Assembly (NCBI GenBank): GCA_947650365.1
Contig: OX393551.1
Location: 6,976,501 to 7,040,500, forward strand
DNA: 64,000 nucleotides
From: Chamaelirium japonicum
Taxonomy: Eukaryota; Streptophyta; Magnoliopsida; Liliales; Melanthiaceae
Reading direction: 5' to 3'
This document shows, piece by piece, positions 1 to 9,423 of the stretch. The notes beneath the pieces are model-generated. The model was not told where the DNA came from. It saw only the letters and a list, made by a program, of their open reading frames with translations, and searched no databases. The position numbers and the translations under genes are program-made. Position 1 is the first letter of the stretch, and every line of letters begins with the position of its first letter.

Positions 1-216
1 ATCTAACCCTTAGGCGGCCGCAGCACACACACACCTACACTACCTATCTCCATCTCCATAAAAAATGATAGGATGCACTCCCTGTCTCAAACCACCCCCT
101 ACTATTAGAGAACCAGTAAGAGAGCCATTTACCATCACAGGAAAATTAGGCCCTAAACAATGCATCAACCAATTGATCTACTTCTCAATTAGAGAGAGAG
201 AGACAGAGAGAGAGAG
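1..216. other. Left flank, no gene seen
   Basis: AT-balanced sequence with a short CA run near position 30 and a GA-rich run at 191-217. No coding pattern or known repeat was recognised. The S21 array starts abruptly at about 217, directly after the GA run. Confidence 0.5.
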
Positions 217-582
217 AATGTTCGGGTTTCCCCAAGGTTTAGTTCGTGCGGACCTGATCTTTTTGACGATGATGTCGCGGAGCTTGCGGGCTAGGTCCTG
301 GGAGCGGAGTCGGAGCTCAAGGTTCTTGCGGGCGAGAACGCGCTTCTCTAAGTTCTTGAAGTGATGGCCCACCTTCCGCTTGATCAAACGCTCCATCCCG
401 CTGGACGTCATCTTTCGCTGCATGATCGCCAGCGCCTGCTCGAGGTTTCCGTTCCGCACGCCCACCCTGATGCCCCTACTCCACTCCTTCCGCTCCGCCC
501 CCTTACCTAACCAGAGGATCCCCAGCTCCGGCTGCCGGAAGAGCAGTAGGGACGACGATAGGTGCCTCACCAGCCGATTCAT
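178..582 (-). CDS. RPS21: Mitochondrial-type ribosomal protein S21, copy 1
   Basis: Single-exon ORF of 134 codons. The core (about residues 37-108: GIRVGVRNGNLEQALAIMQR, then a basic helical stretch ending near RDIIVKKI) matches the bS21 family, a small-subunit ribosomal protein; the basic, Ser/Leu-rich N-terminus (MNRLVRHLSSSLLLFRQ) looks like a mitochondrial presequence. Plant nuclear S21 proteins of this size serve mitochondrial ribosomes; the targeting is inferred. The start is the ATG conserved in all four copies. The last 15 residues differ from copies 2-4 because the array edge at 217 replaces the usual 3' end with a GA-rich tail. A copy-specific W replaces R or S near residue 25, and K and F changes lie in the core. 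Intact, but whether this edge copy is expressed is unknown. Confidence 0.8.
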   Translation of the reverse strand: MNRLVRHLSSSLLLFRQPELGILWLGKGAERKEWSRGIRVGVRNGNLEQALAIMQRKMTSSGMERLIKRKVGHHFKNLEKRVLARKNLELRLRSQDLARKLRDIIVKKIRSARTKPWGNPNILSLSVSLSLIEK

Positions 583-655
583 CGCGCCCGCCGATGACTA
601 AAAACCTAGCTTCCAGACTGTGGTGTAGTGGGGATTATACGGCTAGGGCTCGCAC

Positions 656-680
656 TGCACACGTGTGATCCACGTGGGAC
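656..680 (-). promoter_or_regulatory. Paired CACGTG boxes upstream of S21 copy 1
   Basis: CACGTG at 660-665 and 671-676, about 80-95 bp upstream of the copy 1 start. The same pair occurs at 2349-2354/2360-2365 and 4049-4054/4060-4065; unit 4 keeps only 5711-5716. CACGTG is the G-box core bound by plant bZIP and bHLH factors; function here is inferred from position and conservation between units. Confidence 0.45.
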
Positions 681-694
681 CAGGAATCGGAACG

Positions 695-1323
695 ACTGGC
701 GGAGCTAGGAATTCACACTAGTGGGGGCATAAATTCTGAGAGAGAGAGAGAGGGTTTTGACATACATCACGCCTTTTTTTTTTTAGGGGGGGGGGGGGAA
801 GAGGGGGGAGGAGGGAATCGAGTCACCACCTACCTTAGGGTAAGAACAAGCTGTCGTTTTCGACATTGAGTTTCAGACAAAAGAGACACGGACAGAGGTC
901 CAAGTATTCCAGAATGGTCGTACGGTGCAGTTGGTGTCCGGGACTGTGATTTGCGAGCACTAAAAGCCTAAGAGATGTACAGGTGGGACGAAATTGAACA
1001 AGATGAATAAGTTTTTTTTTTTAATAAATTACACTTTGCCCCCTGAAGCTTAGCTCAAAAACACTTAACCCCCTCTATTGTTTGTTCCAAATCGCTCCCT
1101 AAAGTTTGAAATGTTAGCACAATACCCCTTCTGTCAACTACTTCCTCATTTGGTGATTTTTATCTTACCAAAACAGAAATGAAGGGGGGGAAAATGTAGT
1201 TCTTTAACTATAGGGGGGTTAAGTGTTTTTGAGCTAAAGTTAGGGGGGGCAAGTGTAATTTTCCTTTTTGAAATTTCAGTGGGGGCACTTGCCCCCACTG
1301 GGCCTTAATTGGCTCCGCCAGTG
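695..1323. mobile_element. Non-autonomous hAT element in S21 unit 1
   Basis: The ends are inverted (CTGGCGGAGCTAG at left; CTCCGCCAGTG at right) and match the common plant CAGTGGCGGAGCC... end type. The interior has GA runs, a T/G homopolymer stretch and a nested foldback MITE, with no transposase. The left CAG is worn here. The same element lies at the same place in units 2 and 3. The empty site survives in unit 4 at about 5738-5750 (CTCACGAG), consistent with an 8-bp hAT duplication. Confidence 0.75.
1025..1264. mobile_element. Foldback MITE nested in hAT, unit 1
   Basis: Long imperfect inverted repeats of about 45 bp face each other. The left arm runs from AAATTACACTTTGCCCCC through AGCTCAAAAACACTTAACCC; the right arm is its complement, ending GTGTAATTTTCC. 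No ORF. Equivalent copies lie at about 2726-2964 and 4388-4624. The design (G/C homopolymer runs in long arms) resembles the two foldback MITEs in the ERMP1 intron. Confidence 0.65.
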
Positions 1324-1884
1324 CTCATGAGTTACCCCGTCCAAATAAAGGGCGAGTGAAGGTTCCCAAAAAAAAATAATAATAATAAAGGGGGAGTGAA
1401 AGAGTTTGCATTATAGGTCATTTTAATAACGTTCCACTGATTATAGGTTCTGACAAAACTAATGTATCACATAAGATATATAGCAAAAGATGAAATTATA
1501 ATAGATCCAAATGCAGCTAAAAAGACGAATATGTGGACCAAAGTTATCAAATTTATAAATTTATCCTTCTGTTAACTAAAGATGTTGCTTCCCACGAAAC
1601 GATCAGTTTTGAAACCGATAGTTAAATCGGTGTACCTATTATAGTAATATCATTGTAGCTGCTATAGTGATTTAAATGTACACATTTATACATATAATGA
1701 TACTCGAATTTGCTATTGTGATCTCATTGTAGCAGCTACATTGTAATTATCATAATTGCTACAGTGATTTCACTGTAGCTGCTACAACGATTGAAAATGA
1801 TACTCGGATATATAAAATGATACCTAATTCCCTACAGTAATTTAAAAATGATACTCAATTCCCTACAATGATGCAAAAATATAC

Positions 1885-2271
1885 TCAATTCCCTACAGTA
1901 ATTTGAATGTTCGGGTTTTCCCAAGGTTTAGTTCGTGCGAACCTGATCTTTTTGAAGATGATGTCGCGGAGCTTGCGGGTTAGGTCCTGGGAGCGGAGTC
2001 GGAGCTCAAGGTTCTTGCGGGCGAGGACGCGCTTCTCTGAGTTCTTGATGTGATGGCCCACCTGCTGCTTGATCAGACGCTCCATCCCGCTGGACGTCAT
2101 CTTTCGCTGCATGATCGCCAGCGCCTGCTCGAGGTTTCCGTTCCGCACGCCCACCCTGATGCCCCTGCTCCACTCCTTACGCTCCGCCCCCTTACCTGAC
2201 CGGAGGATCCCCAGCTCCGGCTGCCGGAAGAGCAGTAGGAACGACGATAGGTGCCTCACCAGCCGATTCAT
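1885..2271 (-). CDS. RPS21: Mitochondrial-type ribosomal protein S21, copy 2
   Basis: Single-exon ORF of 128 residues, nearly identical to copies 3 and 4 and ending in the shared tail ENPNIQITVGN. Copy-specific changes are F for S in the presequence, Q for R in KQQVGHH, T for A in LTRKL, and F for V and S in IIFKKIRFART. The family core and predicted role in the mitochondrial small ribosomal subunit are as for the other copies. The upstream region keeps two CACGTG boxes and carries the hAT insertion about 115 bp before the start. Confidence 0.85.
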   Translation of the reverse strand: MNRLVRHLSSFLLLFRQPELGILRSGKGAERKEWSRGIRVGVRNGNLEQALAIMQRKMTSSGMERLIKQQVGHHIKNSEKRVLARKNLELRLRSQDLTRKLRDIIFKKIRFARTKPWENPNIQITVGN

Positions 2272-2385
2272 CGCGCCCGCCGAAGACTAAAAACCTAGCT
2301 TCCAGACTGTGGTGCAGTGGGGATTATACGGCTAGGGCTCGCACTGCACACGTGTGATCCACGTGGGACCAGGAATCGGAACGAG

Positions 2386-3023
2386 CAGTGGCAGAGCTAG
2401 GAATTCGCTCTAGTGGGGGCATAAATTCTGAGAGAGAGAGAGAGGGTTTTGACATACATCATGCCTTTTTTTTTTTTTTTTTGGGGGGGGGGGGGGGAAG
2501 AGGGGGGAGGAGGGAATCGAGTCACCGCCTGCCTTAGGGTAAGAACAAGCTGTCATTTTCGACCGTGAGTTTCAGACAAAAGAGACACGGACAGAGGTCC
2601 AAGTATTCCAGAATGGTCGTACGGTGCAGTTGGTGTCCGGGACTGCAATTTGCGAGCACTACAAGCCTAAGAGATGTAGAGGTGGGACAAAATTGAACAA
2701 GATGAATAAGTTTTTTTTTTTTAATAAATTACACTTTGCCCCCTGAAGCTTAGCTCAAAAACACTTAACCCCCTCTATTGTTTGTTCCAAATCGCTCCCT
2801 AAAGTTTGAAATGTTAGCACAATACCCCTTCTGTCAACTACTTCCTCATTTGGTGATTTTTATCTGATCAAAACAGAAATGAGGGGGGGGGAAATGTAGT
2901 TCTTTAACTATAGGGGGGTTAAGTGTTTTTGAGCTAAAGTTAGGGGGGGCAAGTGTAATTTTCCTTTTTGAAATTTCAGTGGGGGCACTTGCCCCCACTG
3001 GGCCTTAATTGGCTCCGCCAGTG
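2386..3023. mobile_element. Non-autonomous hAT element in S21 unit 2
   Basis: Left end CAGTGGCAGAGCTAGG and right end GGCTCCGCCAGTG, 638 bp. The flank reads ..AACGAG on the left and CTCATGAG on the right, against CTCACGAG at the empty site of unit 4. It holds a foldback MITE at about 2726-2964. Confidence 0.8.
2726..2964. mobile_element. Foldback MITE nested in hAT, unit 2
   Basis: Paralogous copy of the 1025-1264 foldback MITE, duplicated with the whole gene unit and not a separate insertion, since position and flanks are identical. Confidence 0.65.
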
Positions 3024-3584
3024 CTCATGAGTTACCCCATCCAAATAAAGGGCGAGTGAAGGTTCCCAAAAAAAAAAAATAATAATGAAGGGGGAGTGAA
3101 AGAGTTTGCATTATAGGTCATTTTAATAACGTTCCATTGATTATAGATTCTGACAAAACTAATGTATCACATAAGATATATAGCAAAAGATGAAATTATA
3201 ATAGATCCAAATGCAGCTAAAAAGACGAATATGTGGACCAAAGTTATCAAATTTATAAATTTATCCTTCTGTTAACTAAAGATGTTGCTTCCCACGAAAC
3301 GATCAGTTTCGAAACCGATAGTTAAATCGGTGTACCTATTACAGTAATATCACTGTAGCTGCTATAGTGATTTAAATGTACACATTTATACATATAATGA
3401 TACTCGAATTTGCTATAGTGATCTCATTGTAGCAGCTACATTGTAATTATCATAATTGCTACAGTGATTTCACTGTAGCTGCTACAACGATTTAAAATGA
3501 TACTCGGATATATAAAATGATACCTAATTCCCTACAGTGATTTAAAAATGATACTCAATTCCCTACAATGATGCAAAAATATAC

Positions 3585-3971
3585 TCAATTCCCTACAGTA
3601 ATTTGAATGTTCGGGTTTTCCCAAGGTTTAGTTCGTGCGGACCTGATCTTTTTTACGATGATGTTGCGGAGCTTGCGGGCGAGGTCCTGGGAGCGGAGTC
3701 TGAGCTCAAGGTTCTTGCGGGCAAGGACGCGCTTCTCTGAGTTCTTGATGTGATGGCCCACCTGCCGCTTGATCAGACGATCCATCCCGCTGGACGTCAT
3801 CTTTCGCTGCATGATCGCCAGCGCCTGCTCGAGGTTTCCGTTCCGCACGCCCACCCTGATGCCCCTGCTCCACTCCTTCCGCTCCGCCCCCTTACCTGAC
3901 CGAAGGATCCCCAGCTCCGGCTGCCGGAAGAGCAGTAGGGACGACGATAGGTGCCTCACCAGCCGATTCAT
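3585..3971 (-). CDS. RPS21: Mitochondrial-type ribosomal protein S21, copy 3
   Basis: Single-exon ORF of 128 residues with the full bS21 core and shared C-terminal tail. Copy-specific changes are D for E in GMDRLIKR and N for D in RNIIVKK. Same gene structure and upstream CACGTG pair as copy 2. The hAT element sits about 115 bp upstream of the ATG, between the promoter-proximal boxes and the next unit. Confidence 0.85.
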   Translation of the reverse strand: MNRLVRHLSSSLLLFRQPELGILRSGKGAERKEWSRGIRVGVRNGNLEQALAIMQRKMTSSGMDRLIKRQVGHHIKNSEKRVLARKNLELRLRSQDLARKLRNIIVKKIRSARTKPWENPNIQITVGN

Positions 3972-4085
3972 CGCGCCCGCCGATGACTAAAAACCTAGCT
4001 TCCAGACTGTGGTTTAGTGGGGATTATACGGCTAGGGATCGCACTACACACGTGTGATCCACGTGGGACCAGGAATCGGAACGAG

Positions 4086-4683
4086 CAGTGGCGGAGCTAG
4101 GAATTCACTCTAGTGGGGGCATAAATTCAGAGAGAGAGAGAGGGTTTTGACATACATCATGCCTTTTTTTTGGGGGGGGGGGGGAGGAGGGAATCGAGTC
4201 ACCGCCTGCCTTTGGGTAAGAACAAGCTGTTGTTTTCGACCGTGAGTTTCATACAAAAGAGACACGGACAGAGGTCCAAGTATTCCAAAATGGTCGTACG
4301 GTGCAGTTGGTGTCCGGGACTGCGATTTGCGACCACTACAAGCCTAAGAGATGTAGAGGTGGGACGAAATTGAACAAGATGAATAAGTTTACACTTTACC
4401 CCCTGAAGCTTAGCTCAAAAACACTTAACCCCCTCTATTGTTTGTTCCAAATCGCTCCCTAAAGTTTGAAATGTTAGCACAATACCCCTTTTGTCAACTA
4501 CTTCCTCATTTGGTGATTTTTATCTGATCAAAACATAAATGAAGGGGGGAAAAATGTAGTTCTTTAACTATAGGGGGGTTAAGTGTTTTTGAGCTAAAGT
4601 TAGGGGGGGCAAGTGTAATTTTCCTTTTTGAAATTTCAGTAGGGGCACTTGCCCCCACTGGGCCTTAATTGGCTCCACCAGTG
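4086..4683. mobile_element. Non-autonomous hAT element in S21 unit 3
   Basis: Left end CAGTGGCGGAGCTAGG and right end GGCTCCACCAGTG, 598 bp. It is shorter than the unit 2 copy, mainly through shorter homopolymer runs and loss of the T-rich border of the nested foldback MITE. Confidence 0.8.
4388..4624. mobile_element. Foldback MITE nested in hAT, unit 3
   Basis: Paralogous copy of the unit 1 and 2 foldback MITE; the outermost bases of its left arm, including the T run, are missing. Confidence 0.6.
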
Positions 4684-5243
4684 CTCATGAGTTACCCCGT
4701 CCAAATAAAGGCCGAGTGAAGGTTCCCAAAAAAAATAATAATAATAAAGGGGGAGTGAAAGAGTTTGCATTATAGGTCATTTTAATAACGTTCCACTGAT
4801 TATAGGTTCTGACAAAACTAATGCATCACATAAGATATATAGCAAAAGATGAAATTATAATAGATCCAAATGCAGCTAAAAAGACGAATATGTGGACCAA
4901 AGTTATCAAATTTATAAATTTATCCTTCTGTTAACTAAAGATGTTGCTTCCCACGAAACGATCAGTTTCGAAACCGATAGTTAAATCGGTGTACCTATTA
5001 TAGTAATATCATTGTAGCTGCTATAGTGATTTAAATGTACACATTTATACATATAATGATACTCGAATTTGCTATAGTGATCTCATTGTAGCAGCTACAT
5101 TGTAATTATCATAATTGCTACAGTGATTTCACTGTAGCTGCTACAATGATTTAAAATGATACTCGGATATATAAAATGATACCTAATTCCCTACGGTGAT
5201 TTAAAAATGATACTCAATTCCCTACAATGATGCAAAAATATAC

Positions 5244-5630
5244 TCAATTCCCTACAGTAATTTGAATGTTCGGGTTTTCCCAAGGTTTAGTTCGTGCGGA
5301 CCTGATCTTTTTGACGATGATGTCGCGGAGCTTGCGGGCGAGGTCCTGGGAGCGGAGTCGGAGCTCAAGGTTCTTGCGGGCGAGGACGCGCTTCTCTGAG
5401 TTCTTGATGTGATGGCCCACCTGCCGCTTGATCAGACGCTCCATCCCGCTGGACGTCATCTTTCGCTGCATGATCGCCAGTGCCTGCTCGAGGTTTCCGT
5501 TCCGCACGCCCACCCTGATGCCCCTGCTCCACTCCTTCCGCTCCGCCCCCTTACCTGACCGGAGGATCCCCAGCTCCGGCTGCCGGAAGAGCAGTAGGGA
5601 CGACGATAGGTGCCTCACCAGCTGATTCAT
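5244..5630 (-). CDS. RPS21: Mitochondrial-type ribosomal protein S21, copy 4
   Basis: Single-exon ORF of 128 residues starting at the ATG conserved in the other copies (MNQLVRHL; Q replaces R at residue 3). The frame is open upstream for a further 27 codons to an ATG at 5711, but that extension exists only here because the stop in the other copies is altered, so the internal start is preferred. This is the only copy without the upstream hAT element, and it has lost the second CACGTG box (CCACGGGG). It is probably closest to the ancestral gene; inferred from its empty hAT site. Confidence 0.85.
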   Translation of the reverse strand: MNQLVRHLSSSLLLFRQPELGILRSGKGAERKEWSRGIRVGVRNGNLEQALAIMQRKMTSSGMERLIKRQVGHHIKNSEKRVLARKNLELRLRSQDLARKLRDIIVKKIRSARTKPWENPNIQITVGN

Positions 5631-5837
5631 CGCGCCCGCCGATGAATAAAAACCTAGTTCCAGACTGCGGTGTAGTGGGTGGGGATTATACGGCTTGAGC
5701 TCGCACTGCACACGTGTGATCCACGGGGACCTGGAATCGGCTCCTCACGAGTTACCCCGTCCAAATAAAGGGGGAGTGAAAGGTTCTGAAAAAAAATAAT
5801 AATAATAAAGGGGGAGTAAAAGAGTTAGCATTATAGA

Positions 5838-6324
5838 TAGGGATGGCAATGGATCGGGTTCGGGTCGGATTGAGACATAGGTATAAGGGCAAAACACCCA
5901 ACCCGACCCCAACCCTTTTAATAAACGGGTCAAAAAATTAAACCCAGACCCGACTAGCATAATAAACGGGTTGACCCGACCCGACCCGACCCGTTTAACC
6001 CGTTTACTAAACAGGTCGGGTCATGTCGGGTCAGGTTGGGTCAACAGAACCCATGTAAACCTCTCGGGTTGGGTCAAGATGGGTCGGATTGGGCCGGGTT
6101 GGATCGGGTTGGTTCAGGTTGGGTCGGGTCGGGTCGGGTTGACATGACCCATTTGATAAACGGGTCAAGTCGGGTCAATCGGGTTATAAGTACAAACCCG
6201 AACCTGACCCATTAAATAAACGAGTCAATCGGGTCAACCCTTTTATGACCCATACCCGTTTAGGCCAAACCCAAACCCGCTAAGTTCGGGTCGGGTCGGG
6301 TCGGGTCAAGGATTGCCTCCCCTA
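5838..6324. mobile_element. hAT-type MITE of the GGGTCGGGT-rich family, unit 4
   Basis: Ends TAGGGATGGCAAT and GATTGCCTCCCCTA are inverted. Flanks ATTATAGA (5830-5837) and ATTATAGG (6325-6332) form an 8-bp target duplication with one mismatch. Units 1-3 show the unfilled site (GCATTATAGGTCATTTT), which proves the boundaries. The interior is many GGGTCGGG/CCCGACCC blocks without coding capacity. Sister copies: 8201 (split), 45499-45903 and 54230-54713. Confidence 0.9.
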
Positions 6325-6823
6325 ATTATAGGACATTTTAATAACATTCCACTGATTATAGGTCCTAACTAATGTATCACATAAGATATATAGCAAAAGA
6401 TGAAATTGTAATAGATCCAAATGCAACTAAAACGACAAATATTTGGACCAAAGTTATCAAATTTATAAATTTATCCTTCCGTTAACTAAAGATGTTGTTT
6501 CCCACGAAACAATCAGTTTCAAAACCGATAGTTAAATCAGTGTACCTGCTATAGTAATATCATTGTAGTTGCTATAGTGATTTAAATGTACTCATTTATA
6601 CATATAATGATACCCGAATTTGCTATAGTGATCTCACCGTAGCAGCTACATTGAAATTATCATAGCTGCTACAGTGATTTCACTGTAGCTGCTACAACGA
6701 TTTAAAATGATACTCGGATATATAAAATGATACCCAATTCCCTACAGTGATTTAAAAATGATACTCAATTCCATACAATGATGCAAAAAGATACTCAATT
6801 CCCTACAGTAATTTGAAAATAGT

Positions 6824-7449
6824 ACCCAGTTTTCTTCAGCGTTATAAAGTGGTACTCAAATATCCTAAATTATGCTCAATTACCTATAGTGAAATCACTG
6901 TAGCAGCTTCAGTGGTTTCACTATAGCAGCCACGGCAAAATCTTTGTATCAGCCATGACGAAATCATTATAGTATCTACAGTGAAATCACTGTAGCTACT
7001 TGCTATAGTGAAATCAATGTGGCAACCTATGGCACTATAGCAGCTACTATGAATTAATGTGGGAGGATCTCATGGCTATTTTTTATATTTTAAAAAATGT
7101 GTCATCCAAAACAATTAGAAAATGTTATCTTACGTGCAAAAACATAGAAGACGATTGTATTTAAAAATAACGATAGTTGGTGGATCTATTGTAAACAAAC
7201 ACATGAAGGTGTACTCTTAATCTTCAATTCAAGACTCCCAAAGTCTTTAGCTGAACTACGAGGAGGGAGAGGAAAGGTTTTCTAGTTTAAAGGTTCTGAT
7301 GTTTATTTTAATACATCATATAATTGACCCATTAAACTTAATTATAAATCAAATCTTAACTTAGTAGCTAAGGCTTGGGTTTAAATTAATGAGGTCAATG
7401 TTTTGATTCGTACTAACCTCTTATTTATATTTTAAAATTTTTAACATAT
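6824..7449. other. Intergenic region with short palindromes
   Basis: AT-rich sequence continuing the motif style of the S21 unit tail up to about 7050: many near-palindromes of the type CTACAGTGAAATCACTGTAG and GCTGCTATAGTG. From 7080 to 7449 there is plain AT-rich sequence. No gene seen. Confidence 0.5.
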
Positions 7450-8192
7450 TAAATGAAAATATGGTATATTTATATATAAATTTGATCTGTTCGATGGGAT
7501 CTATGCAACGATTACATCCAAATTTTAATTTTTACATTCTATTTTTAAAATTTAATTATTATATGGAAAGTCTTACCTCGGTGTATTACAATTACCTGGT
7601 TCCAATATATCAAAACCTCACCAATCTCACCAATGCCACCCTAACAAAACATGTTCTCACACATGTTGTTGGTCTCTCCACCTCCGGTGCCATCTGGCAC
7701 TGCCTTCAACAAAACTTCTCACAACAATTCCTAGCCAATGCCACTCATCTCTGTTTTCAACTACCTCAATTTCCAATGGAGCTAAATCGATTTTGAGTAC
7801 CTTCAACATGCCAAGTCTCTTTCCAATGCTCTAAAAGCCATTAATCAACTAATTTCCAATGTAAATCTCATTACTTATGTCCTTTAGGATCTTGGTCCTG
7901 ATTATTCTATGCTTGTCACCGCTATTATCATTTTTCTATCCCTACCTGTCTTCTCCGATCTTCGTTCTAATCAGTCAACTCCTATCTTATGATTCCCAAA
8001 TCGTTAAAACCTATGTTTTTGACAACAAGATGGCATCTAGATTATATCCACTTCTCTCTTCTCGTGGTAATATTACTAACACCCACAGAGACTGTTTATT
8101 TAGCAATAATCCTGGAGCCCGACAAGGTCGTGGTAGCAGCAGAAACCACTATGATCCCTACGACTACAGTTTCACCTAATCCAATAATTATA
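7450..8192 (+). mobile_element. Ty1/copia gag fossil, left part
   Basis: Conceptual translations match copia gag: HVVGLSTSGAIWHCLQQNFS (the usual VVGLTTAxEVWxxLexxF motif), then a LGPDYSMLVTAI-like segment and a Gly/Arg/Ser-rich stretch. The fossil is old and has several breaks. It stops at the hAT MITE starting at 8201; the matching zinc-knuckle-like piece is on the far side of the nest. Confidence 0.65.
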
Positions 8193-8435
8193 ACAAAGGC
8201 TAGAGCTGGCAATTATGGACCCGACACGACTCGTCACGATATTAACAGGTCTGGGTCTGGGTTAAATGGGTTCGAATATTAAATGGGGCGACACAACTAA
8301 CCTAATTAATAAATGGGTAGGGTAGGTATGGGCTTAGGGTCTTGACACATTTGACCTGATAAAACCCGTTTAAAATTCAACGGGTTGTGTCGGATCTACC
8401 TGGCAATCTGATATGCAATATGTAGTACTTTGGGT

Positions 8436-8565
8436 TTAATTTAAATCTACTAAGAAGCCTAAAGAAGGCTCATCACCTCATTAGTGTCTTCTAAATTATG
8501 CCTTGGGTGGCTTTTGGTTAGGGGCACAACTATAATTAATCAAAATGTTTCCATCGGATCTAGTG
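8436..8565. other. Small unclassified insertion inside the hAT MITE
   Basis: About 130 bp without GGGTCGGG blocks, placed between TGTAGTAC and TATCGGG, which are adjacent in the sister MITE at 54460-54490 apart from a short spacer. No family recognised. Confidence 0.35.
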
Positions 8566-8944
8566 GCTCCTATCGGGTTGGGTTGGGTGGGATTGGGTCA
8601 ACTGAATATGACCCGTGAGGTGAACGGGTGTAGACACACAAATTGTGTCTAACCCGGACCCGACTCGAATGCCCCTGCGTGGATGCAAACCCGACGCGCT
8701 CGGACCCGGACCTGACTCGAATGCCCCTGCGTGGATGCAAACCCGACGCGCTCGGACCCGGACCCGACTCGAATGCCCCTACGTGGATGCAAACCCGACG
8801 CACACCACGACTCGGACCCGACTCGCGCCCGACAAAGGAGCCGGGCGGGCCCACCCGGTCGGCCCTACACTAGAACCCGAACCCAATAAGGGGGGCCGGC
8901 CCTATACTTGGGTCCGAACCCCTATGGGGTGGCCGGCCCAGCAA

Positions 8945-9135
8945 TGGAAAGAGAAAAGAAAAGGAAAGAAAAAGAAAAGGAAAGAAAAAGAAAGGAAAGA
9001 AAAAGAAAAGGAAAGAAAAAGAAAAGAAAGAAGAGGCCGACCATGCAAGGGAAAAGAAAAGAAAGGAAAGAAAAAAAAAGGAAAGAAAAAAAAAGGAAAG
9101 AAAAGAAAAGGAAAGAGAAGAAAGAAAAGGAAGGA
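8945..9135 (+). repeat. All-purine tracts in 5' LTR of A
   Basis: Two runs of A and G only, about 8946-9036 and 9050-9137, broken by GGCCGACCATGC. The counterpart in the 3' LTR is 41438-41655. They lie roughly 280-470 bp upstream of the TATA box. Confidence 0.85.
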
Positions 9136-9413
9136 AATACCGCCATGCGCGGGGGGAGGTTGCGTATGACGTCTGCTCACACGAGGATCTGCGCCGATCC
9201 CTTGATCCGACGGACAAGGAGAAGAGCCGGGTCGCCATCGATTTCGTGTGCAAAATTCAGCCATAATTACCCCGTCAGAAAAGGAAGACGAATAAAGACT
9301 TATTCCCCTCATCAATGGATGAATAAATCTTGGGCAATTATGGGGGAGATATTAAAGGGGTTTAAAATTAAAACTTTTCATATCTCTCCCCCCCCCCCTT
9401 CACCTATAAATAG

Positions 9414-9423
9414 AGGGGGAGGG
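9414..9423 (+). promoter_or_regulatory. TATA box of A 5' LTR
   Basis: CTATAAATAG preceded by a C-run; the 3' LTR copy is at 41934-41943. It marks the likely U3/R border region; transcription would start near 9445. Confidence 0.6.

Larger units (their letters stand above)
217..6823. repeat. Tandem array of four S21 gene units
   Basis: Four direct units begin at 217, 1906, 3606 and 5265 (periods 1689, 1700 and 1659 bp; the last unit runs about 1559 bp to 6823). Each unit holds one S21 ORF on the minus strand, its upstream region, and an AT-rich tail made of degenerate 30-bp motifs around ATGATACTCAATTCCCTACA. The junction is the same each time: a CTACAGTAATTTGA tail followed by ATGTTCGGG. Units 1-3 contain a hAT element that unit 4 lacks; unit 4 contains a different hAT MITE at 5838-6324. 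Unit 4 is therefore the older arrangement, and units 1-3 descend from duplications made after the hAT insertion. Confidence 0.95.

Noticed and set aside
65-601. Plus-strand frames across S21 copy 1 (and the equivalents in the other units)
   Set aside because: Shadows of the minus-strand S21 gene; they lack a start context and family match, whereas the minus frame matches bS21.
5840-6310. GGGTCGGG/CCCGACCC blocks as telomere-like DNA
   Set aside because: Not the plant TTTAGGG repeat; bounded by inverted ends and an 8-bp duplication, so a hAT-type MITE.
7989-8282. Overlapping frames at 7.9-8.3 kb as host genes
   Set aside because: One frame matches decayed copia gag, the other runs into the hAT MITE.
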